From Lithospermum erythrorhizon (taxonomy: Eukaryota > Streptophyta > Magnoliopsida > Boraginales > Boraginaceae): a DNA stretch of 64,000 nucleotides. A program made the position numbers and the translations under genes. A model generated the notes under the pieces. The model worked only from the letters and a program-made list of their open reading frames with translations, made no database searches and was not told the origin of the DNA. Shown here piece after piece: positions 22,508 through 34,075 of this stretch. Where the stretch lies: NCBI GenBank assembly GCA_019722365.1, contig JADFUC010000402.1, positions 163,111-227,110 of the forward strand, in the 5' to 3' direction. Each line of letters begins with the position of its first letter. Position 1 is the first letter of the stretch.

Positions 22508-22749
22508 GTCTGTGCCGAGTTGAGCGTAAAGATCACGAATCTTTTAAGCTTGCGTAATAAAAATTGGCTAACTTTCGCCAAAAGACTTAAAGTGAAAGAT
22601 CGGCCATGATATCTTATAGGGACATGAGAAACAGAGATAGTGCCGTCCAGGAATGATAAAGTATTGATATTATTATCTTGAAATCAGATTAAACAAAAAT
22701 TGGATTTGGTAGAAATAGATAGCGGTGACTATAGCATTTGACATCATGA

Positions 22750-23250
22750 ATGAATAACTTTTGAAGTCTCGAAGGGCCAGCTGTGAATTTGACTCGTGTC
22801 GCGGCGACAAGCCGTCTGTATTACTGGCTTCGGCCTGACAGAGCGAAAGGCTGTAATCGGTTGCTTGCTGAGTGGCACCGAGGTGAGAGAATCCCCGAGA
22901 AAAATAATCCATCCGAGAAACCGATGCGTTGAGTCGGAGACGGCCGAGAGCCCCGATAAAGTCGCGCTGACCCAGGATGTAGATTACACCGTGTGCTCGA
23001 GGCCGATCGCGACCGGACGACCACTTCAAATCTTGTGGCCCAGTAAAGTTGCGGCAAGTGATGCTTGGCCGAGCGTGCGAGGCGAAAGAACTTTGAAATG
23101 CATAGGAAAGATCGGGTCGAGTAAATGGCAGAATCTGATAGCACTTAACGCTTAAGCAGCCCGGAACATTTCGGCGTCTGCGTGAACTTCGTCGAGCTTA
23201 CATTCGATAGTTGTTCCATCGGGAAGCTAGCGAATTCGAGAGAGCAACGA
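22750..23250 (-). pseudogene. copia RNase H region remnant
   Basis: Placed after the RT fragment in minus orientation. Two overlapping minus frames are open (23029-22673 and 23144-22821) and carry partial similarity to copia RNase H, but no complete catalytic set could be read in one frame. Identification is mainly by position. Confidence 0.4.
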
Positions 23251-23600
23251 TCACAGCAGGAAATAATATCCGGGCGTATTTCGGCTCGAGAGGAAGCAGA
23301 GACCGTAGGTTGCGAGCGGCTTGACAGGAAGTACTTGAAATAGCAAGATCTTTTCGTGAAAGAAGGAACTCAAATAATGCTTAAACTTGGAAACAACAGC
23401 GGAATCATTTTCAGCGATTATCAGATCATCAACATATACTAAAACATGAAGGCTACTGCCGGAATCCTTGCGCAAAGTAAACAACGAATAATCAGAATAA
23501 GATTGTTCAAATCCATACTGTTTTAGTGCAGCTGCCAGTTTAGAAAAAGAGCATCGTGTGGCCCGTTTAAGACCATACAGAGACTTATGAAATGACTTAG
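23251..23600 (-). pseudogene. copia reverse transcriptase C-terminal half
   Basis: The minus strand reads FTLRKDSGSSLHVLVYVDDL and continues IIAENDSAVVSKFKHYLSSF, an Ale-type RT with the catalytic YVDD intact at about 23425-23436. The frame upstream (23485-23600) holds the SLYGLKQ-type block in other frames. The open piece (23484 to 23251) starts at an internal Met. Confidence 0.85.
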
Positions 23601-24035
23601 CGCCATGCTCGAGGTGACATACTTAAACCGAGGAGGTAACCCGTATATACTTCTTAGAAGTCGCCACTAGAGAAAAGCATTATAAAGGCGTCCGTCCGAT
23701 GAAGTTCCAGCTGCCTTCACCGCCCGTACTAATGGTGACACATGTTATGGCCGGTACTAATAATGGTGCTGGGTTATCGTTGGGCGAGGTAGAAAATTGA
23801 ATTATTATCAATTTAAGGGGCGGGGGCAATCGGTGAGTGTTGGGATGGGTTAGTCACGTTTGTGTGGTGGTTTTCTTGATAGAAGGAAGGTATGGGAGAA
23901 GAATTGGGAGTGGAAGAACGACTCTCGGCGACCGGCACCTACTAATAATAAATCCTTGAGGAGGGGTGGGGGGAAGAAACTAGGTTTTGTGAGAATAAAA
24001 TTGCCACAGTCGTTGGCTCGTTACCATGTAAAAAT

Positions 24036-24144
24036 CGATAACCACTTTGTGTTATTATTGATAATGAATGTTACAATATATACTACATGACAACTAATGG
24101 ACCGACATTATACAAAATCCATAAACTATACAATAATACTATCA
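24036..24144 (-). repeat. 5' LTR of the Ale-like derivative
   Basis: Partner of 22399-22507. In minus sense it begins TGATAGT and is followed by the PBS. Confidence 0.7.
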
Positions 24145-24371
24145 GCGTAATAGAGTATAATTTTTTCATTAAATCATAAAATATAAATTCTCTATAATAT
24201 GGAAATAGAATTTATGAGCAAGGCTCAACTACATAATTTTTATTTTCTATGATATATTGTACCATCTTCATCTTGAATTGGATATTGCATCAACTTCATG
24301 CTATCTTTGAAACTCACCAAATACACTCAAGTTCACGACACCTTTGATAACCAGATTTTTGTTTTAGACTT

Positions 24372-24672
24372 TGTTGGATACGAATTTCAAATACACTATA
24401 CTCAATTAAATCAATAAGAAATATTTTAAATTTATTGACCAGATATAACTAAGAACGATATAAATAAGCGAGAAAGAATAAGAGAGAATAGGAAGAGAAT
24501 AGATTTTGTGCATGATATTGATACATTTACAAGGATCTTTTATTTATAGAACTGAGTCTGATACGTATGGTATAAGCAGTAAGCAAGTAGTCTACTTTCT
24601 TAATCAATGTCTATTTCTTCTTCAAATAAGGCGGCTTGATTGACCAATCGAAACGTCGTTATTTTCATAACA
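24372..24672 (-). repeat. Copia LTR (301 bp)
   Basis: On + it begins TGTTGGATAC and ends TTTTCATAACA; in minus sense TGTTATGAAAATAAC to GTATCCAACA, typical copia LTR ends. A TATA-type box (minus sense CTATAAATAAAAGATCC) lies at 24535-24551. The adjacent minus-sense CCAAGAGGGAG (24673-24683) is a polypurine tract, so this is the 3' LTR of a minus-strand element. Confidence 0.75.
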
Positions 24673-25445
24673 CTCCCTCTTGGATGTCTAATAAAAAAGA
24701 ATATGTCTCATTAAAACCTTACTAAAAAAATCCGTTTTGGTACAAAACCTCAGTGAAGGAAAAAGAGTGCATATCTATAATATACGCATAAAATGTTCAC
24801 ATAATTAAAGCGCTTAATAGGAGAAACCAGCTTTGGGGACAAAACCATGATTAAGGAAAAAGTACAGCGTATTAACTCCGCCGCTGACCACGTCGACGAT
24901 ATTTTTAGTCGGCGTAGTTTAAATACTTTTGGATAACTTCTCGAATGTTGAGACTAAATTGTTTATTGATAATATCTACTTAGATTTATCGCGTAGGCAA
25001 TTTGTTGAAAATGCGTTTCACCGTTCTTACGAGAATCATGGGTAGAAGAAAACCAATGTATTTTGTTAACATCTGCTTTGATATGTCATTCATTTTTACT
25101 ATCTGACGCATACACAATTATCGTCATAAAGATAAATCGGGGTAACTTTCTTATGATAAATCCTGAGAAATGTGGATCTATTTGGATCGTATTCCTCGAC
25201 TAAACACGTTAAAAGCGTTCTTGCGTGCATTTGAATCTACGTGTGTTGATGATTTTTTGATCTAGTTTGTTTTGAATCACCATGAAATACATAACTACTA
25301 ATAAATAAATACGATGTATGTGATCCGATATAGATCATATAAACATTATGCGTTGCACTGTCGATTGTGTATAAAATGAATATGTTCTCTTTGGAGCGAT
25401 CTTATATCCACTTATATGTTAACTTCGTTTTTGATGCATCCGTTG
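24673..25445 (-). mobile_element. 3' part of a minus-strand copia element, interrupted by copy B
   Basis: Inside the PPT, the + strand carries CATTAAAACCTTACT and CAGTGAAGGAAAAAGAGTGC, a block typically found just upstream of the PPT in several plant copia elements. The rest is AT-rich and decayed and ends where the LTR of copy B starts at 25446. The remaining internal region and 5' LTR were not securely identified; part may lie right of 48875. Confidence 0.5.
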
Positions 25446-26436
25446 TGATGGAATACTCGATGGATATATACAAGGTATAAATACAAAATCCATAGATCCG
25501 GGGATGCTTAAAGTATATACGTTATTATGAACAACACGTAATTATAGTATATATAAAGGCAGTACTAAATGCGGCCGGAGTAAATTCCACAAAAAAATCC
25601 ACATGACTTGGAATTCACAGATGAATTTGACTGACTCCTTGTTGTAATATCGATCGTATGATATCTACAGTTGATACTGGCAGGGAGAGGTTGAATCGGG
25701 CGGTTTATCTTTGTGGCCCAGGTTGAGCAATAAACTGATTTGCAGGAGAAATCGACTAAAGGGGAGGCGGTATTAGGGTTTTTATGAAGATTATTGTTTT
25801 CTTATTATTTTTATGAAAACCCGAGAAAGCCTACTTATATGGGGCTAGGTTAAAGCAAGCCAATTAAGCGACCCGTTAAGTATTAACTTGACTCGTTAAC
25901 TACATTAGTTCGTTAAGACACTAATGAGTTGCTAATGAAGTTGAACTATTTAATTAGCTTATTTAAATAGTAATGAAGTCAACATCGACCATCTTTCTGA
26001 AGTTATCGATAAATACTAAAATTACTCGAAACCAATTAAATAACTATTTAATTGATTATTTGTTAAATCGATATTCTCACATGATGTAGAACCGCATATT
26101 GAGAAATACATTTCTCGATTATCGATTCTCTTTAATTTCATACATGAAATATAACTGGCGTCATTTGTATGTGTGTGTGACATACAGGCTCGATAATAGT
26201 AAGTTGTATAATAATAATAATTGACGATTACTTGTTATTATAGCGATTAATGGTAAGATCATGATAAGCTGCTTAACCCGTTAAATTATCATGAGAACTG
26301 GCCTTTGGTAATATCTGATTACTAAGTTGAACTTTTAAGAAGTTCGATAATCCGCATTTAACCAGTAAATGGTGTCTGTGATTGTCGCGATGGGCATAAT
26401 AAATGGAATCGATTCGTTGATTTCAGCGCTCCAACA
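25446..26436 (-). repeat. 3' LTR of copy B
   Basis: 991 bp; minus sense TGTTGGAGCGCTGAAATC to TTCCATCA. Reverse complement of the copy A LTR (4784-5776). Confidence 0.8.
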
Positions 26437-27269
26437 CGCGGGCGATTATCCCTGCTGATTCCTTTATCGCGCGTCTCAGTCGTAGGTTAGCTTATGAGTG
26501 TGTCGTAAAGCCTTGCTGATTTTCTTTATAGAGTATGGTGAATAAGCATTTATGGCGTCCCTTAAACTGTCCGGTACAGTGTGTGAGAGGCACGAGATCT
26601 TTCTTGTATATCGAGACGGACAAATCCACCACGATATATTAACATCTATCATTCTATTTCCATTGCGTGATATTGACGTATGCCGTTATAATCCCATGCA
26701 AAGCGAGGCCGTTTGGTCATAGTCAGAAATCTGAGCTTGTATAACATATAAATAGTCATATATCGTAGGTGCAGAATTGGCGAACCTAAATTCTAAACAA
26801 ATAACCATAGAACCCAGCGGATATACGTATCTTGTGAATTCGTTTCGATCGTACAGGCTACCGGTCACCCAGCCGTGACCCAGCGGTATTGATCACAGTC
26901 CTGGGGCTAACGTGATCGATCTTGATCAATAATCAAAACACCGTATTGGTCGTATGATGTTTATGCATACAACTATAAATCCATTTGACCCGAGGCGCTT
27001 TTAATTTATCACATGTTTCTAGGCTTGAAGAGAGGTGTAATTAGCAGTTCGTATTTTCTACAGAAAACATAGACTAACACAGGGATTGAACACTCAGCTG
27101 CATCGGGGATCTGGCTACCATGTATATTATATGTAAGAAATTTAAACATATAGACACTTAACCTTGAAATAAATATATTAAAATATAAGAAGTAATAATA
27201 TTTAAATATTTGTTCACATAACCTGATAGATACATCTTGACTCAGCAACCTACTTGCTTGTGGCATGCA

Positions 27270-27900
27270 TGCAAGACCTATGTTCATTTGCGTACTTTCA
27301 AATAAATGTAACTTTCTGAATTAGTGGTTTTAGTGAAGGGAATTAAACTGATCAACTCTGTTTACACTTTACATACTTGTCCTTTCTATCGAAGCGTATC
27401 TCCCAGTGGGTGATACTTTAGAATGGAGTGCTTGGTTGTGATGTGCTCGGGGTTCACTTGGCTTGAGCTATTGCCCCGATGTGTCACAAAAGTAACTCCA
27501 GCTGGCTTTTTCGATGCGGAGTGCTACGCTGAGTTGATTCTAATTTCTTTATCAGCATCTTGCTTTAGCGAAGGCACGGGCGTGGCCGATATGCTCAGTC
27601 ATGGTAGGAGAAATCGGAGAAAGCTTGATGCCTGTTTGGAACTCCTCGAAGATACTACTGCGTTGAGACTGAAATACATACCCGGTTGCAGGAGCGATAG
27701 TCGTCTACATCGATTTGAAAAATAAGTCGGTGTACCTGTCATTCTTCTTAAATACTCCGCGTATACCAGAAATCATCTTTAGCTTGGTATCTCTTTGATT
27801 CCCAGTGCGTAAGACAAAGTAAGTGCAATGCGACATGGGATACATGATGGATCACATATCGAGCGTAGGTATGTCTTCGTGCATTTAATCTCGGCGCTAA
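27270..27900 (-). pseudogene. copia RNase H region of copy B (by position)
   Basis: Corresponds by order to 3500-3965 of copy A. No clear RNase H motif could be read in any single minus frame. The open + frame 27423-27725 is antisense to the element and is not a gene. Confidence 0.3.
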
Positions 27901-28079
27901 TGGTAAGAGACCAGCTGTGTTTTCTGTGAGGATTGAACTCCCATGCTCTAAATAGGAGATTACCTTCTTGGAATTACACCATATTGTGAACCTTTGCGAT
28001 GCACTTGTGTAAGTATCTGGCTCGATACCGGTGGATGCTTTTATTCAGTATATATTGGCCCTTACTTTATGTCACTTAC

Positions 28080-28720
28080 GTTGAGAAATATTTCATGCTT
28101 GATCCTTGGTACAGTTTAGTAACTTTCGACGTTGTTTCCAATGATAAGTATGTACGTCGACATACGGAACTATGAATGTCTATGCTCAACACCTTGCTTG
28201 TATGCGCGAAGATTCTTCATTCTTGATGAAATCAAACTCTTTGATTGATTAAATCAAAATGTAGTCAGCACATGATACTGCTTAAGACCATAAATGAACT
28301 TTTACTGACTTAAATACCTTAGGTCACTTTAGGACATGTAAAACTGGAGGTTGTACCATTTAGCCATCTTTACTCGCTTTTTCCATTCGGGGAAGCGCTC
28401 TTTCGCCCGTTTGCCATGTTCGTAGTCATGAAATACGTGACAACTAAGATTGCTCCGGATGGTTAAGCGTAACCCTTGGCGAGTAAGTTTAGTCATAGTC
28501 ATCGTGAACTTGTTTGAAACCTTTAAGCTCTGAGTCTAGCTTTGAAAGCGTCAGCGTTTCCAAAATAACATCATGTTTTACTGTAATGCCCATTTCACGT
28601 TCGATAGAGGGCGAGCCCCGTTTGGTAAATCTGAGAGGACGAAACCTTGTTTTGGTACATAGAATCATACGGTGCATGGCTATTTGTCGTTTTAATCGGC
28701 ATCCTTGCTATTCATTGCTT
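28080..28720 (-). pseudogene. copia reverse transcriptase of copy B, frameshifted
   Basis: Minus-sense stretches match the copy A RT: MVQPP near 28350-28370, the GFKQVH block near 28505-28525, and YVD of the catalytic box near 28145-28165, where the frame shifts directly after YVD. Frame breaks occur between every block. Confidence 0.7.
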
Positions 28721-28989
28721 CTTTTTTGTATGAAGTGGGCTCGTCGCTTTCAATGATGAAATGCTTATACCAGTAGCTACGGATTTATTAGCGATCCATT
28801 GCTTGGATCTCACAGGGTTAGTTCTTTCGGAGTTTCCCGTGGATGGCTAGATGTATGAAAGAAGGTACGATTCTTGTGGTGTGTCGGATGCCTTTGCGTT
28901 AGATGCGTCGACATTGACTTAAATCGGCTTGAGCCGTGAGATGAGCAATTCTTAGTCATTTGTGGACAGAAATATTGCACTAAAGGAGG

Positions 28990-29700
28990 AATACTCACAT
29001 TACAGCGATGAAGATTTTATTCTCTAGCTTGGGGTGAAGTAGTAACCAAGCTGTTCCACTTGGATACTCGTATGAAATAGCATTTATCGATTTGGACACA
29101 AGTTTATCTTTCGTTAATCTCTTAGTAAGCTTGAGCCCAATCTTGAGAAAACCCAACTTGGGAATCTTCACAAGCAGGTTCATGGGAGTTTTATCGTTGA
29201 CTTGGTTGGACATCTGATTTAAGGTAAGTGGATGCGTCTGATTTTAAGGCTAGTCTTGGAGTGCTTAGGGGTACATATCCCAAGAATTAAGCTGGTAGAT
29301 CAGGATAGGCTCATCATGGATCGAACCATGTATCGAAGGGTTCGATTTCTCTTCGGACACGCCGTTATCTTTGTGGAACTTCACCTTTGGAGTGAGTTGT
29401 GAAGCAATACAGCTCTACAAGATGAGTATTGAACTCGTGACTCAAATATTCTCTATCGGGCCAGAATCTTTATTATCTTGTTCAATTGGTTTTTGTCACG
29501 TCATTTGGAATTCCTTGAATTTCCACGAAAGGACTCGTGTTTGTAATGCCAAATGAGATACAAAGCCGTATCTCTTGTAATCGTCGGTAAATGCTGGCAA
29601 GTAGTTATAACCTCTGCTTTGCGAGATGTGTTCATTGGCCACGTATATCGTGTGTATGATCCCGATAAATCAACGCCGCTTTCATTTAAGCGATGAAAGA
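28990..29700 (-). pseudogene. copia integrase of copy B
   Basis: A minus-sense frame (29213 to 28995) reads MSNQVNDKTPMNLL, then KIPKLGFLKIGL, then KRLTKDKLVSKS and NKIFIA, the integrase C-terminal region also seen at 1980-2200 of copy A. The catalytic core region to the right (29220-29700) is broken. Confidence 0.7.
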
Positions 29701-29745
29701 TATTTTAGTCATTTTGCCCATGAAACTATGGCTGCTCGTACTTGT

Positions 29746-29985
29746 TCATAATCGAAACAGTATTCCGCTGAATTGGAGTTTCTTGATTAGGTTCTCGTTA
29801 ATGTGACTGATACTGCAATGCCATAGGTATGTTTGGTTTAAGTCGTTAGGCTTACTTAGTTTTAAGTTTATGTTATATGACTCGTTAATCGTGTCTAAGC
29901 GTATAGACCATTTTGTGAGCGGTACGAAACCTTTATCCGTTCTGGTGATCCTAAATTCATCGGGATCTGTGAAAATAAAAACCAT
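29746..29985 (-). pseudogene. GAG-pre-integrase domain of copy B
   Basis: Minus sense contains YLWHCSISHINENLIKKL, the GAG-pre-integrase signature (LWH-R-GH in intact elements; here the second His-Cys part is decayed). It lies between the protease region and integrase, as in copia. Confidence 0.75.
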
Positions 29986-31189
29986 AAATTATTCAAAAGA
30001 GAAATAGAAATATTTACGCAAATTTAACATAGTAAACCCGGTATTAAGTTCAAAACAAAGGCAAAGTGGGCAAATTTAAACTAATGGATCCTACTGTAAG
30101 AGTACGAGGCGCTTCCGCCATTTCGACGCGTAGATCGTTTCCCTCTTTCGAGTCTTACTTGACTTGAGTTCCACGCATATTGACAAATATGAGAACCGCA
30201 GCTTGATGTCTAGCGCTACAGTAGAATTAGAAGTTGTACAAACTTGACCAACATACAATACCTTTAGAGGCAGTGTTTATTAAACCATTTTTCTATCTCG
30301 ATTGAATTTCCTCACAGGCCGCTTTCAGTGACAAACGAGTTTGCGATAGTGGCATATGTCTGCGCATCCAGCTTGAGACACCGTTGCCGCTTCTACAATA
30401 ACTTTGCGACATTTCTTTGCTAAAAAGGAAGCGATAGTAGAAGTGGAAGGCCTCTTTGTTCGTATCAAAAATTCATTGGCATCGGCCGATAGTTTATTTG
30501 TTTATGAATACCGGCGAGGAGCTTGATGACGCATATCTGCTATAGCCTTTGATGTACTGAACATATCGACTAAAGCGAGATCTCGTGGTGATAAAGGAAC
30601 TTCAACTTGGGTCTTATCTGCGTCTGAAGGATCTACTTATTTGGCAGGATCGTGTCGCTTTCGAAGTCTCTTGTCGAGCGTAGGTATTTCGACTCACGAT
30701 CAGTAAAGAAAGCACGAAAGGTTTCCATTATTTTTCATATTATGTATGCTCGCGGTCACTCAAGAGCTTAAATAATGTCGTGCGGTGATACTCATCATGC
30801 AGGCTGAAACTTCGGCTCCGTCCGAGGTAAGCATAAGACACTTTAGGACAAAACATACGGCTTCGTATTTCTTCGGGCGTGTTGGTGTCCCGGAAGATGT
30901 ATAGAATTCCTTTATCTGAATGTATTCAACTTCGAGACCACGTAAAAATTTTGCACCATCATACACCTGTGACACGAGTTAATGTAGTTTGAGACGAGGA
31001 TTAGGATGAGTAGTAGTCGTGGTAGCATTTATAATTCTACAAGAATAAGTAAATGAAGACAACAGACTCGGTAAACTATCAATGCTGCTAAACACTTACA
31101 AATAAATTGTAAAGTAAGTACTAATCTTGAAATCTCACGAAATATATTAGTATCCAAGACCTGTATGTAGAAATTTCAAGCACGGAAAG

Positions 31190-33122
31190 CTTAATTTGTA
31201 TACATTTTGAATCTGGTATAATAGTAGGTTATCGACGATTATGTAAAACTTCGTAACTACGGTGTGTGCATCTGCTACGAAGATGTACCAGCGTTGTATC
31301 TCAGAAAACCGGTTAAGCATACCAATTAAACCAAAAGTATTACTTGGATTGATAAATGAAAGCCCGCAGCGTTAGTGGAAATCGAAACTGACATGATCCG
31401 TTATCGTATCAAATGCAACATTATGCGCCACGCCGTCGCGGTACTGATTGATATAATTGATTGCGCATGGCTTTTAAAATTGGCTTGATACTTTGCTTAA
31501 ATTTTAATTGGTGAGATTAATAATAACTACATTTCCATTTACTCATGTATCTTGTACTTGTGTCAGCTTGTCCTGAAACAACGAAGAAATAAAACAAGTA
31601 ATACACATTCGAATATACGTGCTTATTTTAGAACCCTAATACAATGATGTTATAAATACTAACATAAGTCCCCTAATTAGCATATCTTTGTATACGGATC
31701 AGCCAAGGAGTCCGCTGATCTGTATGAAATGATGTTGTCTCTTGGCTTGTTACCATATTTATATACTAACCCGTCTTGGAAGCAGAGTTTGCGAGGCACG
31801 TGGGTAAGCGATAAATAAATAAATCTGAGAAAAATGAGCAGAAGGTCATTCTGGCGACATTAAAGGTTACGCCGAGACCGGAAAAATAAATAAATGGGCC
31901 ATATGTCATATGCACTAAGATTCAATCAGCCGTTATAAAATATAGGCCTTTGTTAAATCATATAAATACAAACAATAATATTTAAATGGAATTGGAAAAA
32001 TACATGTTGTAGTATCAAAATTAATTAATCCATTATAATTACACATATTTAAATTAATTAATATAAACTTCGATTAATAAATACCTTGTGTCAATTAATA
32101 ATTATTACCCAGTAATTATTAACCATATACACATTATAGAAAATATTTATTCTAAAATATATTAAGTAGTAAAAATTATTTACCATAATTGTTATATCGA
32201 CTTTTAAATTAATTTAAAAGATATAATATAAAATTTAATTAATTGTAAATCACGTAATTAATTTGCATCAATTAGGTGATTAAAATGACAAATAATCAAT
32301 AGAAACTGATATTATAGTCCCATAATTTTAGGAAACCGAAATAGAATAAATTCGGAATTAGGAGTTTTCAAGGTGAAACATGGCGTCATGATGGGCTCGG
32401 ACGGCGACTACGGCCATTACCGACCTTGTATGCCAGGTGTAGGTAGTAGATCCGACCATCATTTGGAGACAAAATCGGCGATCCGACACGGACGCCCGTA
32501 GAATGTGGGAAGTTGATCGGCCCGATTTATAATATTCCATATTTAACTTCCGGTTTTGATTTATTTAATTCGTTTGTAAATCGTTTGGAGGCTTTAAAAT
32601 TTTTCAAAATTTATGAAAGTCAATTAAACTTCATAATTTTTCTTGGGCCACATCCCACTAGTTGTTAAATTTAAAAATTGTTTTCATATTTAATTGTTAA
32701 TTAAGCGAGTCAAGAAATCTCCAAAGAAATGGTTTGAGGCATTTAGAAAAATACAAAAATTATGAAATTTAATGGAATCTTCTGCTTGCTATCTAGGAGT
32801 TCAGGAAAAAATTAGTTTGTAATTTTAAAAATTTTCCACCACGCCCCAGGCTTACGTTTACTATTTGTTTTGCTCAAACCAATTAAATGATCCTTTTAAT
32901 TTATGAAACAAAATCCATGTTAACAAAAATATGATAATACATCATCATAAAACTTGTAACACATAGCAAATCAATAATCAAGAATATGGTGATTTATTCT
33001 CATTCTTCTCTATTTATCAATTAAATATATGAACTAAGAGTGTCGAATAAAAATTGATAAAAACAAAAGCAATAAAATAATGATGTAAAGCTTAAACTTT
33101 TAATTTGGTACCGTGATGTCGG
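31190..33122 (-). other. Non-coding leader of copy B, very AT-rich
   Basis: Between the 5' LTR and the gag region. The part 31960-32320 is rich in TTAATTAA palindromes (for example AAATTAATTAATATAAAC). No coding frame. The PBS expected just inside the LTR is not well preserved (GGTACCAAATTA in minus sense, 33104-33115). Confidence 0.45.
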
Positions 33123-34075
33123 CGATGAAAAACTCTATGGGTATATGGTATAAATACAAATCCGTAGATCCGGGGATGCTTAAAGTGCTACTACGTTATT
33201 ATGAGCAGCCAGCATAATTACGGTATGTAAAGGCGAATGCTTTACAATGCGGCGGAGTAAATTCCACACCAAAAATCCACGAGCTTGAATTCTAGCGTGG
33301 AATTTGAAAACTCACTTTCCGACTCGCTGTTGTAATATCGATAAGTATGATATCTACAGTTGATACACACGGGGAGAGGTTGAATCAAGAACTGATTTAT
33401 GCTAGTAAACAAGGTTGAACAAAAACCAAAAACCCCAAGAAAATTCTTGGGAGAAATCGGCTAAAGGGGGGCGGCTTTTAGGGTTTTTTGATGAAAGATT
33501 ATTGTTTCTTATTATTTTTATGAGAAAATAAGGAAAGCCTCTTATATAGAAATTTGGAGTTAAAAGCAAGGCTTAGATGTGACAGTTAAGTATTAACTTG
33601 ACTCGTTAACTACATTAGTTAGGATTTAAGACACTATTGAGTTGCTAATGAAGTTGAACTATTTAATTATCTTAATTAAATAGTAATGAGTCGATATCAA
33701 ATAATCTTTCAGTTATCGATAAATACTAAAATTACTCGAACAGTAAATAAGCTATTTAATTGATTATTTGTTGATAGGTATTACTACGTAAAATGTAGAA
33801 CCACTTTTTATGGTGAGAAATACATTTCTGATTACACGATTCTCTTTAATTTCATACATGAAATATAACTCAACTTGTCCTTTATGTGTGACGCCCAGGC
33901 TGAGATAATAGTAAGTTGTATAATAATAATTGACGATTCTTATTATTATAACGATTAATAAAAGTAAGATCTAACATTCCTTTCATATATATTATCACTT
34001 GAGAACCCAGTATTTATTAATATACAATTACTAAGTTGAACACTAAGTTGATAATCGCATTTAACTGTAATAACT
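33123..34075 (-). repeat. 5' LTR of copy B, first part
   Basis: Collinear with 25446-26370. It breaks at CGCATTTAAC (34066-34075), where the gypsy-type LTR starts. The unbroken site is seen in the 3' LTR at 26352-26370 (CGCATTTAACCAGTAAATGG). Confidence 0.8.

Larger units (their letters stand above)
22399..24144 (-). mobile_element. Ale-like copia deletion derivative with about 109-bp LTRs
   Basis: Direct repeats 22399-22507 and 24036-24144 share the stretch around TGTTACAATATATACTACA. In minus sense they run TGATAGTATT to ATTATCA. A PBS (TGGTAACGAGCC in minus sense, 24015-24026) sits next to the right repeat, so the element reads right to left. The internal 1.5 kb keeps the C-terminal half of RT and part of RNase H; gag, protease, integrase and the RT N-terminus are mostly gone. 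Flanking pentamers (AAATC and GCGTA) do not match, so the target duplication is lost or the ends have rearranged. Confidence 0.75.

Noticed and set aside
22796..23155. 119-codon + frame
   Set aside because: Opposite strand of the copia RNase H remnant, whose orientation is fixed by the YVDD-bearing RT on the minus strand.
27423..27725. 100-codon + frame in copia copy B
   Set aside because: Antisense to the element's RNase H region, with no recognisable domain.
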